A stretch of 30,516 nt of DNA. Origin: Prevotellaceae bacterium UBA6858 (GTDB taxonomy: Bacteria; Bacteroidota; Bacteroidia; Bacteroidales; Bacteroidaceae). The notes below the pieces were generated by a model. It made no database searches and was not told the DNA's origin. It was given only the letters and a program-made list of their open reading frames with translations. The stretch is taken from positions 1 through 30,516 of the forward strand of contig DKDC01000026.1 in assembly GCA_002451695.1 (NCBI GenBank), given 5' to 3'. Position 1 is the first letter of the stretch. Each line of letters starts with the position of its first letter. A program made the translations under genes and the position numbers. Below, one piece after another: positions 1 to 8,511 of the stretch.

Positions 1-105
1 TAGGACATAGTTTTTCCCATGTCCCATATAGTTTTGGGGATGTTGGGGAAAAGTCCAAAAGTTTTGGTTTTGCGCCAAATGTAGGGGCGTATTGCATACG
101 CCCTG
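1..105 (-). repeat. Intergenic repeat copy 1 (left part outside window)
   Basis: This is a reverse-oriented copy of the dispersed repeat, cut by the window start. Read on the minus strand it has the GC palindrome at 85-103, then an A/T-rich linker, the CCCCAAAA motif, unit a at 11-31 (core CTATATGGGACATGG) and the first part of unit b (CTATGTCCTA) at 1-10. Units c and d, with the T-tract, would lie to the left. The remainder of the 339-base gap before topA (106-300) shows no gene or recognisable structure. Confidence 0.85.
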
Positions 106-300
106 TGCGCCGCCGCCCGAAACGCATCGCACAAACAAAACAAGCTATCGCGGCAATATGGCAAAAACGCGCAACCCTGTCATGATTTCAAAAACGTCTT
201 ATCCCGGACTCTTGTATCTTGGGTGTGGCTTTGCATTGTCATAAAACGTTATTTTATAAATTAAAAGCGTACCTTTCATTCGCTATCAAAGAATTTTCCA

Positions 301-308
301 TACTTTTG
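301..308 (+). promoter_or_regulatory. Probable -7 promoter box for the topA operon
   Basis: TACTTTTG matches the Bacteroidota -7 consensus TAnnTTTG and lies 31 bases before the topA ATG. The -33 element is weak: only TTTC at 274-277, slightly too far upstream. Transcription would start around 312-315. No other promoter is visible before argB, so this one probably drives the whole topA-aroK-speA-argB run. Confidence 0.5.
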
Positions 309-339
309 CAACCCGAAGAAACAAGCAAAGAGGAAAATA

Positions 340-2709
340 ATGCAGAAAAATCTCGTAATCGTCGAATCCCCGGCAAAGGCCAAGACCATACAACGGTATC
401 TTGGCGAAGACTACAAGGTGATGCCGTCGTTCGGCCATATACGCGACCTGAAGAAAAAAAACAACGGTATAGACCCCAAGACATTCCAGCCGCAATATGA
501 GATACCCAAGGACAAGGCCCATGTGGTGAGCGAACTGAGAAAAGCGGCGAAAGGTGCGGAAACCGTATGGCTCGCAAGCGATGAGGACCGCGAGGGGGAG
601 GCCATTTCGTGGCATCTCGCCGAGGTGCTGAAACTCCCCGTAACCGACAAGCACCGCATTGTTTTTCACGAGATAACAAAGCCCGCCATTCTCAACGCCA
701 TAGAAAATCCGAGGGCTATAGACCTTAACCTCGTTGACGCGCAACAGGCGCGCAGGGTTCTTGACCGCATCGTGGGCTTTGAGCTTTCGCCCGTGCTGTG
801 GCACAGGGTGCGCCCCTCGCTTTCGGCGGGGCGCGTGCAGAGCGTTGCCGTGAGGCTTATCGTTGAGAGGGAGAGGGAAATAAACGATTTCAAGAGCGAG
901 ACGTTCTTCCGCGTAACGGCTTTGTTCGCCTTGGGCGGCAGCACCTTTGGCGCGGAACTGAACAGGCGTTTTGCCACGATTGAGGAGGCGGAGGCTTTCT
1001 GCAACGATTGCAGGGAGGCCGCCTATGAGGTGGATGCGGTTAATGTGAAGCCGCAAAAGCGCACTCCCGCGCCTCCGTTCACCACTTCCACGCTCCAGCA
1101 GGAGGCGGTGAGGAAGTTCGGCTTCCCCGTGTCGCTCACCATGAGCGTGGCGCAGCAGCTTTACGAGGAAGGTCTCATTACATATATGCGTACCGACTCG
1201 GTGAACCTCTCGTCATTCTGCATAAACGCCTGCAAGGATGAAATCACCGCCACCCTCGGCGCGGAATATTCCAAGCCGCGAAACTATGTAACCAAGAGCA
1301 AAGGCGCACAAGAGGCCCACGAGGCCATACGCCCCACGTCGATGGAGCGGCATGGGATAGACGGCACGCCGCAGCAAAAGAAACTGTACAAGCTTATATG
1401 GCTGCGCACCATAGCGTGCCAAATGTCCGACGCGCTGATAGAGAAGACTTCCGCCGACATAGCCGTGTCAACACGCAGCGAAAAGTTCACGGCATCGGGA
1501 GAGGTGGTGAAATTTGACGGTTTCCTGCGCGTTTACCGCGAATCACGCGATGGCACGGATGCTTCGCAAGACTCAAACCGGATGTTGCCGGCAATGCAAA
1601 AAGGCGACAAGCCCGAAGCGTGCGGGATTACTGCCACACAGCGTTTCACCCAGCATCCGCCAAGATACAACGAGGCTTCGCTCGTACACAAAATGGAGGA
1701 GCTCGGAATAGGCCGCCCGTCAACCTATGCGCCAATTATCAGCACCATACAGCAAAGGGGCTATGTGGTGCGCGGCGACAAGGAGGGCGCTCCGCGAAAC
1801 TACAGCGTGATAACCCTGAAAGACGGAAATATAACAAGGCACGAGGCCACCGAGACAACAGGCTCCGACAAGGGAAAGCTAATCCCGACTCCCGTGGGGC
1901 TTGTGGTTACGGATTTCCTCAAGCAGGAGTTCCCCGACATTATGGACTATAACTTCACCGCCGAGGTTGAAAAGCAGTTTGACGAGGTGGCAGAAGGCAA
2001 AAAGGAGTGGACGGGGCTTATGAAGGACTTCTACGAAAACTTTGAACCGGAGGTTGAACGTTCCAAAAACGACAACAACGGCAAAAAGGTGGGGGAGCGC
2101 GAACTTGGCACAGACCCCAAGACCGGACGCAAGGTGTTCGTGAAGATAGGGCGCTACGGACCGATGGTGCAGATAGGCACTGCCGAGGAAGAGGAGAAGC
2201 CGATGTTTGCCACCATACGCAAGAATCAGGACTACGAAACGCTGACCCTTGAGGACGCGCTCGAGCTTTTCAAGCTTCCGCGCACACTCGGCGAGTTCGA
2301 GGGCAAGGATGTTGTGATAGGCGCGGGACGTTTCGGGCCTTATGTAAGGCATGACGGCAAATTCGCCTCACTTCCCAAAGGCGTTGACCCGCTGAAAGTA
2401 ACCCTTGACGAAGCCCAACAGATTATTCTCGACAAGAGGGAGGCCGATGAGAAACGCCACCTTAAAAAGTTTGACGAAGATGCCGAGCTTGAAGTGATGA
2501 ACGGTCCGTATGGCGCATACATTTCCTACAAGAAGAAGAACTACCGCCTCACGAAAGAACAGAAGGAAAACGCCGCCGCGCTTACCTACGAGGAGTGCAT
2601 GAGGATTGTGAACAGCGAGCCGGCAAAGGCAAGGCCCAAGGCCGCGAAAAAGACCGCTGCGGCAAAGACAACCAAAACCGCCAAAAAGAGCGCGGTCAAG
2701 AAAGCCTGA
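340..2709 (+). CDS. topA: DNA topoisomerase I (type IA)
   Basis: TopA relaxes negative supercoils by cutting one strand through a tyrosine link. The 789-residue protein opens with a Toprim domain (LVIVESPAKAKTI from about residue 5, acidic DEDREGEAISWHL near 80-95). The catalytic tyrosine is Y282 in ITYMRTDS. The C-terminal third holds three glycine-rich topoisomerase C-terminal repeats (KIGRYGPMV, GAGRFGPYV, MNGPYGAYI) rather than the Cys4 zinc fingers of the E. coli enzyme, and it ends in a Lys/Ala-rich basic tail of about 25 residues that probably adds non-specific DNA affinity. The ATG at 340 follows a -7 promoter box and leaves the Toprim motif intact. The stop overlaps the aroK start by one base (TGATG), so the genes are translationally coupled. 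Confidence 0.98.
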   Translation: MQKNLVIVESPAKAKTIQRYLGEDYKVMPSFGHIRDLKKKNNGIDPKTFQPQYEIPKDKAHVVSELRKAAKGAETVWLASDEDREGEAISWHLAEVLKLPVTDKHRIVFHEITKPAILNAIENPRAIDLNLVDAQQARRVLDRIVGFELSPVLWHRVRPSLSAGRVQSVAVRLIVEREREINDFKSETFFRVTALFALGGSTFGAELNRRFATIEEAEAFCNDCREAAYEVDAVNVKPQKRTPAPPFTTSTLQQEAVRKFGFPVSLTMSVAQQLYEEGLITYMRTDSVNLSSFCINACKDEITATLGAEYSKPRNYVTKSKGAQEAHEAIRPTSMERHGIDGTPQQKKLYKLIWLRTIACQMSDALIEKTSADIAVSTRSEKFTASGEVVKFDGFLRVYRESRDGTDASQDSNRMLPAMQKGDKPEACGITATQRFTQHPPRYNEASLVHKMEELGIGRPSTYAPIISTIQQRGYVVRGDKEGAPRNYSVITLKDGNITRHEATETTGSDKGKLIPTPVGLVVTDFLKQEFPDIMDYNFTAEVEKQFDEVAEGKKEWTGLMKDFYENFEPEVERSKNDNNGKKVGERELGTDPKTGRKVFVKIGRYGPMVQIGTAEEEEKPMFATIRKNQDYETLTLEDALELFKLPRTLGEFEGKDVVIGAGRFGPYVRHDGKFASLPKGVDPLKVTLDEAQQIILDKREADEKRHLKKFDEDAELEVMNGPYGAYISYKKKNYRLTKEQKENAAALTYEECMRIVNSEPAKARPKAAKKTAAAKTTKTAKKSAVKKA

Positions 2710-3245
2710 TGAAAAGCATTACGCTCATTGGATATATGTGCGTGGGCAAAACCACGGTGGGGAAAGAGCTTGCCAAGCGTCTGGGACAGACTTTCTATGA
2801 CCTTGACTGGTACATAGAGGAAAGGTTTCACACCAAGGTGCCGGAGATATTCGCGCAATACGGCGAACAGCATTTCCGCGATCTTGAACGCCGTATGCTG
2901 CACGAGGCTGCCGAGTTTGAAAACATCGTGCTTTCGTGCGGAGGCGGCACGCCGTGCTTTTTCGACAACATGGAATACCTTAACTCGGTTTCCACGACGG
3001 TTTACCTTAAGGCTTCGAGCCGGACAATCCTGGGACATCTCAAGATAAGCAAGGGCCGCCGCCCGCTTCTTGAAGGCAAAACACCCGATGAGCTGAAGGC
3101 GTTTGTTGAAAGCCAGCTCGCCGACAGACAGCCGTTCTACTCCAAGGCGCGGTTTGTGCAGGAGGTGTCCCCTCTTTGCACCCGCGAGAAGATTGACAAT
3201 ATTTGCAATGAAATAATCGAAAAAATAAAAACTACTGATAAATGA
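2709..3245 (+). CDS. aroK: Shikimate kinase
   Basis: The enzyme phosphorylates shikimate with ATP in the chorismate pathway. The 178-residue length is normal for the family. A Walker A P-loop spans residues 8-15 (GYMCVGKT), the shikimate-binding DxD is D31/D33, R57 lies in FRDLE, and the GGG substrate loop is at 78-80. The reading frame is open further upstream, but the ATG at 2709 is the right start: it directly precedes the P-loop strand and overlaps the topA stop by one base. The 3' end overlaps the speA start by four bases (ATGA). Coupling to topA looks like operon economy, not a functional link. Confidence 0.96.
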   Translation: MKSITLIGYMCVGKTTVGKELAKRLGQTFYDLDWYIEERFHTKVPEIFAQYGEQHFRDLERRMLHEAAEFENIVLSCGGGTPCFFDNMEYLNSVSTTVYLKASSRTILGHLKISKGRRPLLEGKTPDELKAFVESQLADRQPFYSKARFVQEVSPLCTREKIDNICNEIIEKIKTTDK

Positions 3246-5206
3246 AGAAATGGCGCGTTGAAGATTCCGCCGAGCTGTATAACATAAACGGTTGGGGTGT
3301 CAATTATTTTAACATCAACGAAAAGGGACACGTTTACGTAACGCCGCGAAAAGACGGAGTGGAAATCGACCTCAAGGAACTGATGGACGAGCTTGACACG
3401 CGCAACATCACGGCCCCTGTGCTGCTCCGCTTTCCCGACATCCTTGACAACAGGATAGAGAAAACCGCGACGTGCTTCCAGAAGGCGGCAAAAGAATACA
3501 GCTTCAACGCCGAGCATTTCATTATATATCCTATAAAGGTAAACCAGATGCGCCCCGTGGTGGAGGAGATTATCAGCCACGGCAAACGCTACAACATAGG
3601 GCTTGAAGCCGGCTCAAAACCCGAACTTCACGCCGTGCTTGCCACGAACATGGACTCCGACAGCCCGATTATATGCAACGGGCACAAGGATCAGAGCTAT
3701 ATAGAGCTTGCGCTTCTGGCGCAGAAAATGGGGAAAAAGGTGTTTCTCGTGGCGGAAAAGCTTGACGAACTTGAACGCATATTCGAGGCTGCGAGAAAAC
3801 TGAACGTGCGTCCGCAGATAGGCATACGCATCAAGCTGGCATCGACAGGCACGGGCAAATGGGCGGAAAGCGGCGGCGATGCGAGCAAGTTCGGGCTAAA
3901 CTCCAGCGAGCTTCTTGATGCGGTAAGAATACTGAAAAGCCGGGGCATGGAAGATTGCCTCAATCTTATACACTTCCACATAGGCAGCCAGATAACAAAG
4001 ATACGCCGCATACAGTCTGCCCTGCGCGAGGCTTCGCAGTTTTACGTGCAGCTCCACGCCATGGGCTTCAACGTGGAGTTTGTTGACTGCGGTGGCGGGC
4101 TTGGCATCGACTACGACGGAACGCGTTCGAGCAACAGCGAAAGCTCCGTAAACTATTCCATTCAGGAATACGTGAACGACTGCGTATATACTTTCGTCGA
4201 TGCGGCCAACAAGAACAACATCCCTCACCCCAACATAATAACCGAAGGCGGACGCTCGCTTACCGCCCACCACAGCGTGCTTATCCTCGAAGTAACCGAT
4301 GTGGCCTCACAGCCGCAGATGCCCGAGGATTTCGAGGCTACCAAGGACGACCACAAACTTGTCCAGGACCTTTCTGAAATTTGGGACAACCTGTCGGCGC
4401 GTTCCATGCTTGAGGACTGGCACGATGCGGAGCAGATACGCGACGAGGCTCTCGAACTTTTCGACCACGGAATTATCGATCTGAAAACCCGCGCCCAGGT
4501 GGAGAGCCTTTACTGGAGCATAACGCGGGAGGCAAACGCCATTGTACACACACAGAAGCACGTGCCGGAGGAGTTGCGCCGCCTCGACCGCCTGCTTGCC
4601 GACAAGTATTTCTGCAATTTCTCTCTGTTCCAGAGCCTGCCCGACTCTTGGGCGATAGACCAGCTTTTCCCCGTGATGCCTATACAGCGGCTTTGCGAAA
4701 AGCCCGAAAGAAACGTTACGATACAGGACATCACCTGCGACAGCGACGGAAAGATTGCGCAATACGTCAACGCCATGCAGCAGACTTCCACCGTGCCGCT
4801 CCATTCCATACGGCGCGGAGAGCGTTACTACGTGGGAGTGTTTCTCGTGGGGGCGTACCAGGAGATTCTCGGCAATATGCACAACCTCTTCGGCGACACC
4901 AACGCCGTTCATGTTACGGTGTCGAACGACGGCTACAGCATCGACCGCGTGATAGAGGGCGAAACGGTGGCGGAAGTGCTGGAATATGTGCAGTATGATG
5001 CCAAACGCTTGCAGAGGCGGCTGGAGACGTGGGTGAAGCGTGCCGAACTGAACGGGAAGATAACCATGTCGGAGGGCAACGAGTTCCTCGCGAACTACCG
5101 CAGCGGGCTTTACGGCTACACGTATCTCGAACTGAACGACGACGAGCTTTACCGCGAGAACGACAGGGTGCGCTTCAAGGACAAGAAAAACGAGGATGAA
5201 CAATAA
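3242..5206 (+). CDS. speA: Biosynthetic arginine decarboxylase
   Basis: SpeA is a PLP enzyme of fold type III that converts arginine to agmatine, the first step of the agmatine route to putrescine and spermidine. At 654 residues it is full length. The Schiff-base lysine is K99 in YPIKVNQ; HFHIGSQ and the phosphate-binding CGGGLGIDYDG follow in the barrel, ITEGGRSLTAHH marks the next PLP contact, and ITCDSDG near residue 500 supplies the conserved Cys-Asp of the second active-site half. The length and the helical insert between barrel and C-terminal domain separate it from diaminopimelate or ornithine decarboxylases. It starts inside the aroK stop (ATGA) and argB follows 9 bases downstream, placing arginine use beside arginine synthesis. 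Confidence 0.97.
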   Translation: MKKWRVEDSAELYNINGWGVNYFNINEKGHVYVTPRKDGVEIDLKELMDELDTRNITAPVLLRFPDILDNRIEKTATCFQKAAKEYSFNAEHFIIYPIKVNQMRPVVEEIISHGKRYNIGLEAGSKPELHAVLATNMDSDSPIICNGHKDQSYIELALLAQKMGKKVFLVAEKLDELERIFEAARKLNVRPQIGIRIKLASTGTGKWAESGGDASKFGLNSSELLDAVRILKSRGMEDCLNLIHFHIGSQITKIRRIQSALREASQFYVQLHAMGFNVEFVDCGGGLGIDYDGTRSSNSESSVNYSIQEYVNDCVYTFVDAANKNNIPHPNIITEGGRSLTAHHSVLILEVTDVASQPQMPEDFEATKDDHKLVQDLSEIWDNLSARSMLEDWHDAEQIRDEALELFDHGIIDLKTRAQVESLYWSITREANAIVHTQKHVPEELRRLDRLLADKYFCNFSLFQSLPDSWAIDQLFPVMPIQRLCEKPERNVTIQDITCDSDGKIAQYVNAMQQTSTVPLHSIRRGERYYVGVFLVGAYQEILGNMHNLFGDTNAVHVTVSNDGYSIDRVIEGETVAEVLEYVQYDAKRLQRRLETWVKRAELNGKITMSEGNEFLANYRSGLYGYTYLELNDDELYRENDRVRFKDKKNEDEQ

Positions 5207-5215
5207 AGGAGTAAT

Positions 5216-5989
5216 ATGAGACAATCGCTCACAATAATAAAGGTCGGCGGCAAGATTGTGGAGGACGCAGACGCGCTTGCCGCGCTGCTCGACAGCTTCA
5301 AGGGAATACCCGGAAACAAGATACTCGTTCACGGCGGCGGACGCACGGCAACGCAGGTGGCTTCGCAGCTCGGCCATGAAACCAAGATGATAGACGGGCG
5401 CAGGGTTACAGATGCCGGTATGCTTCGCGTGGTTACGATGGTTTACGGCGGCTTGGTGAACAAGGACATCGTGGCGGGGCTTAACTCGCGCGACGTGTGC
5501 GCCCTCGGAATGACAGGCGCGGACTGCGGCGTGATTGTTTCCCACAAGCGTGCTGCAACTCCTGTGGACTACGGATTCGTGGGCGATGTTGACAAAGTTG
5601 ACTCCGCACGCCTGGCATCGATAATAGACCAAGGCATAACGCCTGTGCTTGCCCCGCTCACCTTTGACGGACACGGGGGCCTGCTCAACACCAATGCCGA
5701 TACCATAGCCGGGGAAACGGCAAAGGCAATGGCGCATCTCTACGACGTGAGCCTTGTTTACTGCTTCGAAAAGCGCGGTGTGCTTGCCAGCCCCGATGAT
5801 GACGACAGCGTTATCCCGGAAATCCATGCGGCAAACTTCCCGAAGCTCGTAGAGGACGGAGTTGTGAGCGGCGGCATGATACCGAAAATACAAAACGCCC
5901 TGCAAGCCGTGGAGGCCGGCGTGAAGCGTGTAATAATCACGGCGGCAAAGGGACTTGACATAGAGGGCGGCACGAAAATACTGCCCTGA
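5216..5989 (+). CDS. argB: N-acetylglutamate (or N-succinylglutamate) kinase
   Basis: An amino-acid-kinase-family protein of 257 residues for the second step of ornithine/arginine synthesis. Visible motifs are the N-terminal K9-V-G-G nucleotide site, the HGGG turn at 39-42, the substrate region around GRRVTDAGMLRVV, and a C-terminal GG segment. In Bacteroides fragilis the arginine pathway is known to run on N-succinylated intermediates, so the real substrate here may be N-succinylglutamate; sequence alone cannot settle this by eye. The ATG has a clear Shine-Dalgarno-like AAAGGAG 7-8 bases upstream, unusual in this phylum. The M20 hydrolase at 16975-18045 is a candidate for a later step of the same pathway. 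Confidence 0.94.
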   Translation: MRQSLTIIKVGGKIVEDADALAALLDSFKGIPGNKILVHGGGRTATQVASQLGHETKMIDGRRVTDAGMLRVVTMVYGGLVNKDIVAGLNSRDVCALGMTGADCGVIVSHKRAATPVDYGFVGDVDKVDSARLASIIDQGITPVLAPLTFDGHGGLLNTNADTIAGETAKAMAHLYDVSLVYCFEKRGVLASPDDDDSVIPEIHAANFPKLVEDGVVSGGMIPKIQNALQAVEAGVKRVIITAAKGLDIEGGTKILP

Positions 5990-6007
5990 CATTACTCTGG
6001 CATTATA

Positions 6008-6703
6008 ATGCAGTTTGACATGAAGAGACTTTCCGTCATCGCTTTTTCCCTTCTAATTGCCGCCGCGTGTCTTGCCGCCCCCGGCGGCAGGCGCGTAAAG
6101 GTGCGCCTTTCAACCAGCATGGGCGACATTGTGGTAGAGCTATACAACGAAACGCCCAAGCACCGCGACAATTTCGTGAAACTCGTAAAGGAGGGCTTTT
6201 ACGACGGTTTGCTGTTCCACCGCGTGATAGAGAACTTCATGATTCAGGGCGGCGACCCCGACTCACGCGGTGCCGCGCCCAGGAAGCGGCTCGGCGAGGG
6301 CGGGCCGGGATACACCGTCCCCGCCGAGATAGATTATCCCCTGCATTGGCACAAGCGCGGCGCGTTGGCGGCGGCGCGCGAGGGCGATGACGTGAACCCG
6401 GAAATGCGTTCAAGCGGCTCGCAGTTCTACATAGTATGGGGGAAAGTCCAAAGCGAGGGCGCGATGGAGGCGGTGAAGCAGAGAATGTACGAGGTTACGG
6501 ACGGGGAGTTTGAACTCCCTGACGGAATAATGGAGAGTTACGAAACCAACGGCGGCACGCCGCATCTTGACGGCTCATACACCGTGTTCGGCGAGGTGGT
6601 TGAGGGCTTGAATATTGTCAAGGCTATCCAGGGGGTAAGAACCGACAAGTACGACCGCCCCGTAAAGGACGTGAAAATCCTCAAAGCCGAAATTGTGGAA
6701 TAG
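6008..6703 (+). CDS. Secreted cyclophilin-type peptidyl-prolyl isomerase
   Basis: The protein catalyses cis-trans isomerisation of X-Pro bonds, here in the envelope. A Sec signal peptide (hydrophobic core about residues 9-22, likely cleavage after ACLA) precedes a cyclophilin domain with FHRVIENFMIQGGDP containing the catalytic Arg, then SSGSQFYIV and the late VFGEVVEG. A Bacteroidota-style insert, rich in charged residues, follows the FYIV strand (about 145-180). The start may instead be the ATG at 6020, which still gives a complete signal peptide. It sits 18 bases after argB and may be read through from it. Downstream is repeat copy 2, whose T-tract hairpin is oriented to stop this transcript. 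Confidence 0.93.
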   Translation: MQFDMKRLSVIAFSLLIAAACLAAPGGRRVKVRLSTSMGDIVVELYNETPKHRDNFVKLVKEGFYDGLLFHRVIENFMIQGGDPDSRGAAPRKRLGEGGPGYTVPAEIDYPLHWHKRGALAAAREGDDVNPEMRSSGSQFYIVWGKVQSEGAMEAVKQRMYEVTDGEFELPDGIMESYETNGGTPHLDGSYTVFGEVVEGLNIVKAIQGVRTDKYDRPVKDVKILKAEIVE

Positions 6704-6753
6704 TCTGCACTCTTGTAAAAGAGTAAAATACGATTATATATTATAGCGTTGCC

Positions 6754-6863
6754 GTAGGGGCGTATTGCATACGCCCTGAATTGCGCGGATTTGCGATGTT
6801 GCGACGGTGGTTTGTAATGCGTTTTATGCGGTTGCGTACAGGGCGTATGCAATACGCCCCTAC
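6754..6863. repeat. Head-to-head pair of GC palindromes (REP/MITE-like)
   Basis: Two copies of the same 25-base sequence lie in opposite orientation at 6754-6778 and 6839-6863, separated by 60 bases. Each contains the perfect hairpin GGGCGTAT-TGC-ATACGCCC or its complement, and together they form 25-base terminal inverted repeats ending GTAG...CTAC around a 110-base unit. The same palindrome occurs singly at 81-105, 15182-15206 and, shortened, 23701-23717. No ORF or clear target-site duplication is visible, so a short non-autonomous element or a REP doublet are both possible. Confidence 0.8.
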
Positions 6864-7036
6864 AATTATTGCAAACCCCAAGCTAATTGCCCTTTTGCAA
6901 ACACTCCGAAAACTACATTTGATGTAGGAAAAACTACATAGGACGTAGGAAAAATTATGTCTGATATAAATCAAACTACATCAGACCTTTTTTTCGCCCT
7001 TTGCAATATACAGGAAAACAGATCTTTACAGACAAA
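6839..7036 (+). repeat. Intergenic repeat copy 2
   Basis: Full-length forward copy. Its order is GC palindrome (6839-6863), A/T-rich linker, CTCCGAAAA, unit a 6913-6933, unit b 6934-6954 (core CTACATAGGACGTAG), unit c 6955-6975 (core TTATGTCTGATATAA), unit d 6976-6996 ending in a T-tract, then a tail with GGAAAACAG. GTCTGAT of unit c can pair with ATCAGAC of unit d, giving a terminator-like stem before the T-run, downstream of the plus-strand cyclophilin gene. With the palindrome pair it accounts for most of the 402-base gap between 6703 and 7106. Confidence 0.85.
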
Positions 7037-7105
7037 TCGCAAAAGCGGACAAATACTTGAAAACCAGTATGATGCGTAATAACCGCCAAATCCGGCAGGA
7101 AGCGT

Positions 7106-7693
7106 TCAATAAAACAGCAGAAATCCGGCAGTTCCGCAGATAACAATCATCCTTATCGGGTTTATCTTGAAGAACTGGGTGCCCACAAAAGCCGACACGA
7201 AAAGAAACACGCTTATGTAAAACTGCCAGGGGTTTATGCCGGGTGCGCTGAAGTTCTCGCGTGTCATGAGTATGAGCGCGGCTGCGGCTATCAGTCCCAC
7301 AACCGTGGGGCGCAGGAGCGAGAACATGGTGTCAACTATGCTTGTTTCGCGGTATTTTATCAGAACCTTGGTGATTGTGAACATGAGTATGAACGACGGC
7401 AGCACCACCGCGAATGTTGCCACAACGCTTCCCAGCACTCCCATCGAGGGGGGCATTCCCGCGTTGACAACGGCGGAATAGCCCACGTAGGTCGCCGAGT
7501 TTATGCCGATAGGCCCGGGGGTCATCTGGCTTATTGCCACAATGTCGGTGAACTGCGATGTGGTGAGCCACTGGTATTTCGTAACCACCTCGCCCTGAAT
7601 CATCGAGAGCATGGCATAACCCCCGCCGAAACCGAAGAGGCCTATCTTGAAAAACGTGTAGAAAAGCAGTGTGAACAATAAAATCCCGCTCAT
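7106..7693 (-). CDS. Chromate transporter family protein, half-size (second of pair)
   Basis: A short-chain ChrA-type membrane protein (195 residues). The N-terminal half carries the family signature FGFGGGYAMLSMIQ and the MTPGPIGINSATYVGY loop, followed by about five hydrophobic segments. Members of this family are annotated as chromate:anion exporters, but most have no tested substrate. Full-length ChrA proteins are two such halves fused; here the halves are separate adjacent genes, and this one starts one base after the other's stop, so they very likely form one heterodimeric transporter. The mature topology should be opposite in the two halves, as known for paired short-chain CHR proteins. 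Confidence 0.9.
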   Translation of the reverse strand: MSGILLFTLLFYTFFKIGLFGFGGGYAMLSMIQGEVVTKYQWLTTSQFTDIVAISQMTPGPIGINSATYVGYSAVVNAGMPPSMGVLGSVVATFAVVLPSFILMFTITKVLIKYRETSIVDTMFSLLRPTVVGLIAAAALILMTRENFSAPGINPWQFYISVFLFVSAFVGTQFFKINPIRMIVICGTAGFLLFY

Positions 7694-7694
7694 G

Positions 7695-8237
7695 TCATTC
7701 CTGCGGTTTTATGTAGCGTGCGTAGATGAACCCTCCGAGGCACACGAGGAGTATAATGTAAACGGGGGAGACCTGGAAAAGCCATATCGCCATGACGGCG
7801 CAGAGCGGCAGCCACACGTTTGAGAGCTTTATGCCCGCGCTTTTCGCCAGCCTTATGCACGGCGCGGCTATCAGCGCGACTACTGCGGGGCGTATTCCCT
7901 TGAATACCGCCTCCACCGTGGGGTTGTTCTCGAACCGGTGGAAAAAAAGCGCGATTGCGAGAATTATCAGGAACGAGGGAAGCACGCAGCCGAGCGAGCA
8001 GGCAATCGCGCCAGGCACTTTCCGCAGCCTGTAGCCTATGTTAATGCTCATGTTCACGGCAAAAACTCCGGGAACAGTCTGCGCCACGGCTAAAAGGTCA
8101 AGGAATTCCTCCTTGCCAATCCATCTTTTCCTGTCCACAACCTCGTCCTCAATCATGGGCAGCATTACGTATCCCCCGCCTATGGTGAAAAGCCCTATGC
8201 GGAAAAACGTGGCGAAAAAACTCCAATACGTAGGCAT
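7695..8237 (-). CDS. Chromate transporter family protein, half-size (first of pair)
   Basis: The partner half of the ChrA-type transporter, 180 residues from the chosen start. The signature FTIGGGYVMLPMIEDEVV and the loop VAQTVPGVFAVNMSINIGY are equivalent to those of its neighbour, and about five membrane segments follow. The frame is open up to 8270, but that ATG lies inside the promoter -7 box (8268-8275), so the transcript would begin after it. The ATG at 8237, about 25 bases below the predicted transcription start and giving MPTYWSFFATFFRIG, is therefore preferred. Transcribed away from the GT9 gene. Confidence 0.9.
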   Translation of the reverse strand: MPTYWSFFATFFRIGLFTIGGGYVMLPMIEDEVVDRKRWIGKEEFLDLLAVAQTVPGVFAVNMSINIGYRLRKVPGAIACSLGCVLPSFLIILAIALFFHRFENNPTVEAVFKGIRPAVVALIAAPCIRLAKSAGIKLSNVWLPLCAVMAIWLFQVSPVYIILLVCLGGFIYARYIKPQE

Positions 8238-8267
8238 AATCTCTTGCAATTGCGGCCGAACCAAGCG

Positions 8268-8298
8268 CAAAGTTAGCGTTTAAGGCGCAAAGCGCAAA
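8268..8298 (-). promoter_or_regulatory. Promoter of the chromate transporter pair
   Basis: On the minus strand a -33 TTTG (complement 8295-8298) is followed after 19 bases by the -7 box TAACTTTG (complement 8268-8275). Both elements and their spacing fit the Bacteroidota vegetative promoter. This placement decides the start of the downstream gene at 8237 rather than 8270. Confidence 0.75.
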
Positions 8299-8423
8299 AC
8301 GGCGGCCTGCATTTTCGGCAATCCGCACGGGCGCGGCTTGCGTTCCGGCGGCGATTATATTGTGCGCTTGCCAAAAGGCGGTGCGGCTTCATGGGTTGCG
8401 GGCGGCAAAAATATGCGCTCATA

Positions 8424-8455
8424 TTTGCCTGTGCCGGCTGAAAATCCTAAATTTG
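8424..8455 (+). promoter_or_regulatory. Promoter of the GT9-LpxL operon
   Basis: TTTG at 8424-8427 and TAAATTTG at 8448-8455, 20 bases apart, match the Bacteroidota -33/-7 pair. The start of transcription would be near 8462, giving a leader of about 50 bases to the ATG at 8512. It faces away from the transporter promoter at 8268-8298, so this gap is a divergent regulatory region. Confidence 0.75.
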
Positions 8456-8511
8456 CATAATCTCTATTTTCGGCATAATAAAAAACCGCATAACCGACAA
8501 TTATAATTTTC

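Noticed and set aside
4307..5992. 561-codon open frame on the minus strand opposite speA and argB
   Set aside because: It lies wholly antisense to two certain genes, has low-complexity His/Val/Arg-rich sequence without motifs, and arises from the codon bias of the real genes. The same holds for the 495-codon plus-strand frame opposite the fasciclin gene (24363-25850).
6754..6863. tRNA or small structured RNA gene
   Set aside because: The hairpins are simple palindromes with 3-base loops; there is no cloverleaf, T-loop or CCA-like end, and none was found elsewhere in the window.
6913..6996. CRISPR array
   Set aside because: Only four units, each different and palindromic, with 6-base A-rich spacers; there are no unique spacers of 25-40 bases and no cas genes.
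8238..8270. Longer N-terminus of the first chromate transporter half
   Set aside because: The upstream ATG overlaps the -7 promoter box (8268-8275), so it would not be in the transcript; the 8237 start also gives a normal N-terminus.
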